The notes below the pieces were generated by a model. The model was not told the origin of the DNA and ran no database searches. It was given only the letters and a program-made list of their open reading frames with translations. A stretch of 64,000 nt of DNA, from positions 65,054,257 through 65,118,256 of the forward strand of contig CP154956.1 of the NCBI GenBank assembly GCA_039621445.1, written 5' to 3'. This DNA is from Euglena gracilis. Its lineage: Eukaryota > Euglenida > Euglenophyceae > Euglenales. Positions 56,912 to 64,000 of this stretch are shown one piece after another (position 1 is the stretch's first letter; each line of letters starts with the position of its first letter). A program made the position numbers and the translations under genes.

Positions 56912-59900
56912 CTCATGCCGGACGTCGGGGCAGCGGTGGCTCGGACATGTGGGGGGGACAGTGATTGAATGCAAGAGAAAAAGGATGCCGGCGATGTGTT
57001 CGACATGGAAACGTTTCAGTGAACGACCTCCAGACGTTGGCACGGCTTTCGTAAAGAGGGGGGTTTTAATGAGGAGATCACTTACCACCCTTCAGCCGCA
57101 TTCCAAAAAAGCAAACAATATTTAAAACAACTTGAATTCCTCCGTTTTGAGAAAGAATACAAATCAGGACCATAGATCTCTTTAAAGACCCTGGGGGGTT
57201 TGATGGGCTAGGGATAGAAATTTGGGCTGGCTTGCGGGGGGGGGGGGGACCGGAGCTGGGCTGAAATCGGGCAACTGCCCAAAAAATCACCTGCAAAAAA
57301 GGTTTGAAAAAAATGAGCATCTGACAACCCCCCCCCAAAAAACGCCCAAAATACTGCCAAAACCATTATTTCTGGCCATTTCTGAACTTTTTCCCCACTT
57401 TTTGCTGGACCAGCAAAAAGGGGCTGGCTAGCAGGGCCGACAGCAACCCCCCAGGGGGGAGGGGTGTTCTGCTGCAGAGGGCTGGGCCAATATCGGGGCT
57501 GGCTGCAGCAGTAATATCCCCAGGGGGGTTTGCAAAACCTTGAAGAGATGCATGATCCGGACATCGCAGTTCCACAGAGGTGGAATTTCAGGCGCAAGAT
57601 GCCCACAAATGCATTTATTGGACGATGAACTGGGAAATGTCAATTTGCATTCCCATTTATGTTTGACGTCGTCCCATTTTTTTGAATTTTTTTGAAAATG
57701 ATTTTTTGAAATTGAAGAGAGAAATAAAACCATTAAATCTCCTAAAACAAACAAAATCTGGGGAAAGAAGATGCTTGGTCACAAAAAGCTCTGGCAAAAA
57801 GAACATTGAGGGCTTCAATGGGATGGTTCTTTGCAACCCCTTGGGTGTCATCTCCATTCAATTTCCACACTGCGGTGACACCCTGTACGAATATGACCTT
57901 TGGTGAAAGATGCTGGGATTTCCATAAAATTGGGAAACAGTCGCTACCTGGACCCCCATCCCCTCCCCCAGGGCAGAACGGGAAGGCGTGGTGGGGGGTC
58001 TACCCCCCCCAGGAGGGGGGGGGGGGGGTTGTCGACCCCCCCCCCCACCCCCCCCCCCCCATGCTGGCTGTTTGGCCGATTTCCGTTCTGCCCTGCCCTC
58101 CCCCAGAATCCCAGGGTCCGCCCCCCCCGTCTTGAAAAAAAGATTTCCTCTAACACCTCGCTTGCAGCAATTGTAGGTCTTAGGGCGCTTTAATGCCAAT
58201 TTTGTTCCCAAACTCCCAAAAATGCCAAAAATAGGGGTATGAGAAGAATGCTGGAGCAACTTTATCCACTGGCTCCAGACCCCCCCGTAAAATAAATTTG
58301 GGGTGAATTAAAAATTGGAATGGCCAATTTTAGACTCCAATCCGGTACCTCCCCCAGGTACTGCAAAATCGTGCAGGAAAAGCATTTGTGGAATGCATCC
58401 CTTGGTGCGAGAGAGGATTCAGCAGGGTGGAAGATGTGTGTGAGAGAGATGCGGGTGGATTCAGCAGAAAGAAAGAAGGAATTTCGACATCGATGGGGCC
58501 TTGAAAAATGGGAGGAAAAAACAATTGAGACAAAATGTATTTCAAACACAATCAACAAACTATGATGGCAATGACAACGAAATACAGTGCACAAGAGCCA
58601 CCTCTGATCAGATATGTTCTGAAGTGGGCAGATAGAGGAAAGGTCCCAAGGAAAGGGAACCTGAGAATCAAAAATAATCAAATCGAAACAGACAATGGTT
58701 GCGCTGCTCCAAACCATACAGCTGGTGGAATTTCAGACACAGCACCAGGCACCAACTCTTAGACAGTAAACTTCGCTCATAAAAGTGGACTCGGGTTTGG
58801 CAATCGCGCAATCTAAGACTTTTCCAAGTTCTTGGCCTTTTTGGGGTCGTTTTCAGCTGGATTTGAGAACACGTGTCTTAAAACCCGCAAAAAAAAACAG
58901 CCCATAACCATTACCATAACCATTTAATTTGAAGGTTCCAATTCAAATTTTGAAAACAGCATTTGACAATTCCAAAAATACAGCCTGTCGATCTGCGGAC
59001 TTTGTGGTCTTGCATGTTCTGCCACCTGTGAGCAGATCAAAAAGTTCACCGCCCCAAAGAGTATCCACCCAGTGATCATTGCTGCCAGACTGGCCGCATT
59101 TTGGGACCAAAATGACGGGCTTGGGGGTTTCCGGAATTCTGCTGCCCTTTCGAGCCCGCGGGAACGTTCTAGTTTGTAGTTCATATAAAGAGCATATGAC
59201 CCCGGCCAGAAAAACAACTGAATGCAGGCTCCGTGAACACCTAAAATCATTCTGGAAAAGGGGGTAGAGCAGAAGGGTTTTTCATCAACTGAAAACAGCT
59301 TAAATCTCCATAAGAGTGACGCAGTTGGGGTCTGGTTTATAACCCGGGATGAGTGCTCTTTTGTGCAACATTTCCAGGCATATAAATGAAGGGTCCAAAG
59401 AATTGGTCGCGAAAGCTCTCTTTTTTTGCAAAGCATCGAAATTGCATTCCTGTCCAATGGCTGATGGAAAGATGTGTAACAGGGTTGAAAATACATTTCA
59501 GGGGAACATGGCATGTGACACCCAAATATGCATCCATTTCTGAAAAGCAAAAAAAAGTACGTCAGGGAAAAGTCCCAGTGAGGATAAATCAACTGTATCA
59601 CTTGCACAATTGTGCAAACAAAAGCTAAAAACTCACTTGTGCAACTGCGCCAAAAATGAAAATTTCAATCGCTTGTGCAATTCCTCATTCCCCATGTCCA
59701 AGGGATGCTGAAGAAAAAATTTGCTTAATTTGCACCACACCATTGGTGGAAACAAGGGCTGGTTTTATTTTTCTGTTTCCTGTTTCCTGTTTATTACCTA
59801 CTGTGCTTTACCTCGACACATATCCCCACAATATCTCCAGCAATGGATCCTGCTATCTGACAGACAGAGTTCCCAAGAAATTTGATTTCCCACGAAAATC

Positions 59901-60632
59901 AGGGGGAACATTACTCAGTCTGAAACAAAACGAAAGGAAACATATTCTGGGGTTAAAAAAAAACTCGACAAACCAACTCCTTCGAGCAGACGTGGAAGAG
60001 TTTAGACTGTTTCAATATTCCATGCAGTGGCAATATACAACTTCCCTCCTCTGAAAACCCCTGAAAAGACCTTTCTGCACGTCTTCCACCAAGAGCCCTT
60101 CCCCGCTGGCCGGTCGTGAGTACTGAAATTGGTGCCCGCACCTCTGGGTCGTTCTGTCACTCCAAAAACACTGGGGGGGAACCAGACTTCAGGGATTCCA
60201 AAAAGAAAGGTTTTTGCAAATGGTTGACCTCACCAAAGATTTAACCCAATTCCAGGCATTTGCGCTTCTGAAAATGCGGTGCCACTCAATTTGGATATTT
60301 AAATGGGCTTTGGAAACACCACATTTTTTATAATAAAAAAAACTGGAGAAATATTATTGCATTTCCCTGAATGAGCAGATGTTGTTCCATCCTATCAAAA
60401 GAGAGACGCAGGACAAATCATCACATAGAAATACAGGTTCCAGCAAAATGCAACTCCACTAAGCTTCTCTCGACATCAAATGGCTCTCTGGTAGGATGGC
60501 TTTTTTCTGAGGCTCCTCATTGACGTTTTCATGAACTATGACATAACACAATGATAATATGGCGCCACAATGATAATATAGTGCAATGATAACACAGTGT
60601 CAGGCGGATCGGCCAATGCGTTGCACACTCAC
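56912..60632. other. Long intron of the minus-strand gene
   Basis: It contains G/C-run inverted stretches near 57960-58095 that share GGGCAGAACGGGAA with 17877-17890. A 227-codon minus-strand frame (58924-59607) is AT-rich, has no recognisable domain and is probably chance. No other coding signal was found. Confidence 0.45.
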
Positions 60633-60858
60633 GGGTAGTTTGGGGACGCGGCAGCGTCGGCAGTGGGGCCGAGGAGGTCTGCGAGGCGCAGCCGGAACTT
60701 TGACTCCGACTGCCGCTCAAACAGCGCGCGGCCGAGGGCCGGCCAGCGGTCGGGGGGCAGGAGGTCCCGGGCGGCGGCGGGCAGCGCCGCCCGGGCCAGG
60801 CCGGGCTGCAGCGTCACGAAGAGGAGGAGGAGGAGCGCCAGCTGGGCCCCGCGGGAGC
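60633..60858 (-). CDS. Exon, minus-strand gene
   Basis: It reads SRGAQLALLLLLFVTLQPGL, then ALPAAARDLLPPDRWPALGR, then LFERQSESKFRLRLADLLGP. The acceptor is CGTCGGCAG and the donor ACCC|GTGAGT. Its first two bases complete a Cys codon with the previous exon, and its last two complete a Pro with the next. Helical and Leu/Ala-rich. The LLLLLF stretch is too short and mid-protein to call a membrane helix. Confidence 0.7.
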
Positions 60859-61755
60859 CTGCCGACGGGGGGAGGGGGGGCGATGGGGTGATATGGGGTG
60901 GGCCGCCATTAAAATTATTACTCTTTATTAAAAGTTTGAAAGGAAAATTTGATGTTAGTGGCGTTGACCTTTGTTGAAAAAAAACTCCCCTGGGTCACAG
61001 TCGTAGGCAAAACAATAAAACCAACAGCAACGCCCCTGGCCAAAAGATTCCGCAGATGACAACCTTTTGATGATTAATGTGCAGCCACCTTCCCTGGCAC
61101 TTTTCACCACCCTCTTTCTTGCCCAAGGCCTGGGGATGACACTAAAGGGGCTCCAGGGACACGTCCTGTTCGGGTGCCAACAGAAAAACGCATAACAGAC
61201 AACAACAGCAGAACTCCACTTTGCACAACTTTGAAATGACATCATCTATTATTATCATTATTATCATCACGGCTTTAGCATCATAATTATAATTACGGCC
61301 GAGGAAAACATATGTGAGAGAAAGGCGGAGACACAGGTTTAAATGGTTTTGCTGTCCTAAAGCGACCATGACCATGAAAGGCCACACCCACATGAAGTGG
61401 GCACACCCAGACCCCCATCGCATGGCTGCTGGCTGCTAGACACCTTGCGGCACCGGACAGCGGCGCTTGCTGACTTCCAGTTGGGTCTGCTGTAGGGCTC
61501 AGCCCCCTGTCGTACCAGGGGGGGGGGGGGGGGGGGGGCTGACGTTTGCGATCCAGGTTGGAGATGGATGGGGTGAGCCTTCATATGTGTGCCAGGTGTG
61601 GCCCTCAGCCTTCATTTTCCGTTTGGAAAGAAAATGGAACTTCTGATTGGTGGGGTGCCTCTCACAGGACGAAAACCAGGCTGAAATTCCGCACGTTTCT
61701 CCCAGCGCATGGCATTGGCATTGGAAGGGCTGTGCCAGACCATGACCCTCCTCAC

Positions 61756-61900
61756 AGGGGGTTCCCAGAGACGGGGCTGGCTGCAGGACATGGAAGAAGG
61801 CCACAACGGCGTCCGGTGGCGCCGCTTGCAGGACCCGCTGGTGGGCGGCCGCGTTGGGCTGCAGGAACACCGCGAGGCACTGCTGCACCGCGCGGAGGAC
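61756..61900 (-). CDS. Exon, minus-strand gene
   Basis: It reads VLRAVQQCLAVFLQPNAAAH, then RVLQAAPPDAVVAFFHVLQP. The acceptor is CGTCCCAG and the donor CCCCT|GTGAGG. It starts in phase 0 and ends with one base over, which the next exon takes up. Repeated amphipathic helices suggest an armadillo/HEAT-like solenoid (inference). Confidence 0.7.
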
Positions 61901-62556
61901 CTGGGACGGGCGGCGCCGGGGTACTGATGCACCGCTCCCCCCGCCCCCCACTACCTGGCCAGTGGTCCCCCGGGAAGTCAGCGGGCGCCAGGCTGGGCGG
62001 CAATAGCTTCCCAGCCTTGCACGCGACTTTCCGACGCGATTAGCCAGCGGGTGCGCCGGTGGACGTACGTGTGCCGCCCGGCAGAGTGACGGCCTGGGGG
62101 GCACCAGACGGGTGTAGGTCTGTCCTCCGATTTTGTCGAGGCCTTGGGGAAAAAATTGATACGTGGGCTGACCCGGGGGGGGGGGGGGGGTAGTGGCTGA
62201 CTGGTTTTCCGCAAAAAAGAAGTGAGTGACTGGTTTTTGAAACAGTGGAAGTGACCCCCCTCCCCCCCCGGGGTCAGTAAAAAATTGCATCGTCTGGATG
62301 GGCATGGCTTTGAACAGAACAGATACAAAATGAGCAGGAGTCAACGCTTTGCAGCGGGGTCAGGCTGGGGAAGCGTTCCTTCACCTGTCGGCCACTCTGG
62401 AATCCAAAGGAAATTTGACACAAACGTAAAACAAAGGCCAAAAATGCGGTGCCTTCAGGTCACTTTGATGCATTTTTGCCGACCCGCCCTCCCGGGGGGG
62501 GGGGGGGTTCGGGCCAAAACTGAAAAAAACCAGTTGGGGGGGGTCGGCCAGTGACT

Positions 62557-62933
62557 AAACCCCCCCACTTATAAACCCCCCGGGGCTTATAGGATCCGGT
62601 TTGGTTGGCCGGCCGAAGGGGGGGGGTTTATAAGTGGGGGGGGGTTATAGGTCCCGGAATTGTTGGTGAAAATCCGACCCCCAAAAATGACCCCAAAAAC
62701 CCCCGAAATTGGCAATTTTCGGCAAATTTGGACAAAAACGGCATTTTTGAAGATGGTCGGTCTCAAAAAATTGCCAAAAAATTTAGTTTTTGGGTGGTCT
62801 GCGGTCAAAAAAATCGTCCCGGCGGCTGTCATTTTTCTTCCCCAGGGGGGGGGGTTATAGGTCCCGGTTTGGTTGGTCGGCCCGAGGGAGGGGTTTATAG
62901 GTGGGGGGGGGGGGGTATAAGTGGGGGGGGTTA
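62557..62933. repeat. MITE-like element, family beta
   Basis: Ends TAAACCCCCCCACTTATAAA and the complement TATAAGTGGGGGGGGTTA, with GGTCCCGGTTTGGTTGG and GGATCCGGTTTGGTTGG inside in the same orientation. About 375 bp, in an intron of the minus-strand gene. It resembles family alpha in design but not in sequence. Confidence 0.65.
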
Positions 62934-62958
62934 AATGATTGTATGAGGGTGCACACAC

Positions 62959-63183
62959 CGCGGGGCTGCGGGCGGGCAGCAGGCGAGCGGCAGCCTGCAG
63001 CACGCCGGCCACCGCTGCCACGGAGCCGTAGACCGCGGCTGGGCGGCCGCGGCAGCCGGCCGCCAGCAGCCCGAACAGCTCCGGTGCCGCGTCGGTGACG
63101 GCGTCCGCGTCGGGGTCCGGTGCAGCGGCCATTGCGGCGAGGCCCAGACCCAGCAGGCGGCACAGGAGGGCCGTGACGGCGTC
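62959..63183 (-). CDS. Exon, minus-strand gene
   Basis: Exactly 75 codons, phase 0 at both ends. It reads DAVTALLCRLLGLGLAAMAA, then APELFGLLAAGCRGRPAAVY, then AAVAGVLQAAARLLPARSPA. The acceptor is TCCCAACAG and the donor GCG|GTGTGT. Ala/Leu-rich helices, consistent with a solenoid fold. Confidence 0.75.
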
Positions 63184-63387
63184 CTGTTGGGAAGCAGCAT
63201 GGGGGAGGACCTCCACCACCTCCCAGCTGCCCCCCCCCCCCCGCGCCATTGACCTGTCAGGCCATCTGCGGGCTGGGGGGATTTGACGAAGGGCACCAAA
63301 AGTGAAGTTAGGAATGTGTCGATGGAGGCACAGACGAGACGTTCGGAGAGGGTGGTGGATGGTGTGGGAGAGGGACACGAGACATGC

Positions 63388-63492
63388 CTGGGGCGATGCC
63401 TCGGCTCGCAGCAAGGCGCTGCAGATGGAGAAGCACTGGGGCGTGCCCGCCGCCTCGTACATATCGCACAGGAGGCGGAAGCCCGCCGGGAC
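63388..63492 (-). CDS. Exon, minus-strand gene (GC donor)
   Basis: Exactly 35 codons, phase 0 at both ends. It reads VPAGFRLLCDMYEAAGTPQC then SICSALLRAEASPQ. The acceptor is GCTCTTCAG. The 3' border is CAG|GCATGT, a GC-type donor, and using it gives the correct phase with the next exon. Any earlier exons lie to the right of 63492 or outside the window. Confidence 0.7.
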
Positions 63493-63937
63493 CTGAAGAG
63501 CATCGGAGTCCCCCAAGCCAAACCCCAAGCTGCGGCCAACCATCGGGCGTGGTGTGGGTGGGATGTGGGGTGGGTGGTGGGTGGTGGACGGCTGGGCAGG
63601 GAGGGGATTGAGGGGAAAGCAACGCTTGGTTTCAGACCCCTGGACCTGGTTTAAGACACCTGGCCGGAAGTTGTCCCCAGCGCAGGACCCTCCGAAGCAG
63701 GGACCCGGAAGGGCACCGGAAAAAACCACCGGAACAAAGCCTCAGCCCCCAACAGTTTGACCCTTTCTCAAAAACCCTAGGCTTGAGGCCAGAATTCTTC
63801 AGGTTTGCTGAAAAACAGCACCTGTGGACAGCGTTCTCCCATAAGATTTTTTAACTTGTTTTCGAAACACGCTCTTCACACCAGAAGTTGTGGACCATGT
63901 TGTGTGTACCAGCACCCAGATCCCTGGCATGAGTTAA
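63493..63937. other. Upstream intron or flank
   Basis: No exon with convincing splice sites was found. An open minus-strand frame continues to 63729, but its composition past 63492 is Pro/His-rich and intron-like. Confidence 0.35.
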
Positions 63938-64000
63938 CAACAACAACCACAACTACAACCACAACCACAACAACCACAACAACAACAACAAAAACAACCA
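63938..64000 (+). repeat. (CAA)/(CAACCA) microsatellite
   Basis: AACAACAACAACCACAACTAC and similar units continue to the window edge. Confidence 0.9.

Noticed and set aside
58924-59607. 227-codon minus-strand frame as a gene
   Set aside because: AT-rich, no domain, no splice or start context, and it lies inside a large intron of the minus-strand gene.

Overview
The window is nuclear DNA from a eukaryote, most likely a protist or alga with a repeat-rich genome. Coding sequence is split into short GC-rich exons with GT-AG and a few probable GC-AG introns. The introns and spacers are AT-richer and packed with dinucleotide tracts, long G/C homopolymers and small inverted-repeat elements. There are no operons, and I saw no bacterial-type signals, rRNA, tRNA or CRISPR array. 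I cannot name the taxon.

Layout. (1) 1-7320, minus strand: a non-LTR (LINE) retrotransposon with ORF1 and an ORF2 of endonuclease, reverse transcriptase, RNase H and a CCHC knuckle. ORF2 runs off the left edge. A G-rich tandem repeat lies at its 5' end. (2) 7.7-10.2 kb, plus: the last exons of an unrecognised gene. (3) 12.0-34.1 kb, plus: a large multi-exon gene for a receptor-like class III nucleotidyl cyclase. It has an N-terminal membrane helix, four Cache-like extracellular modules, a second membrane helix, a cytosolic cyclase domain with ATP-type specificity residues, and a basic/Ser-Ala-rich insertion. Most of its introns carry repeats. (4) 34-39.9 kb: spacer with MITE-like elements. 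(5) 39.9-51 kb: fragments of a DIRS-like tyrosine-recombinase retroelement on both strands, plus a long fold-back inverted repeat at 46.2-48.3 kb. (6) 51.0-54.1 kb, minus: a decayed hAT-type transposase. (7) 55.0-63.5 kb, minus: seven phase-consistent exons of an unrecognised helical protein with a C-terminal Cys motif. Its 5' end may lie beyond the right edge.

The cyclase is the main host gene. An extracellular ligand would be sensed by the Cache-like region between the two helices and passed to the cytosolic cyclase to make cAMP; this is inferred from domain order and active-site residues. The rest is mostly a record of transposition: LINE, DIRS, hAT, possibly piggyBac, and several short non-autonomous families present two or more times here. 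Exon borders were read by eye from splice consensus and reading frame. Several junctions in the cyclase gene do not keep phase, often next to a run of G or C, so either assembly homopolymer errors or real decay must be considered.
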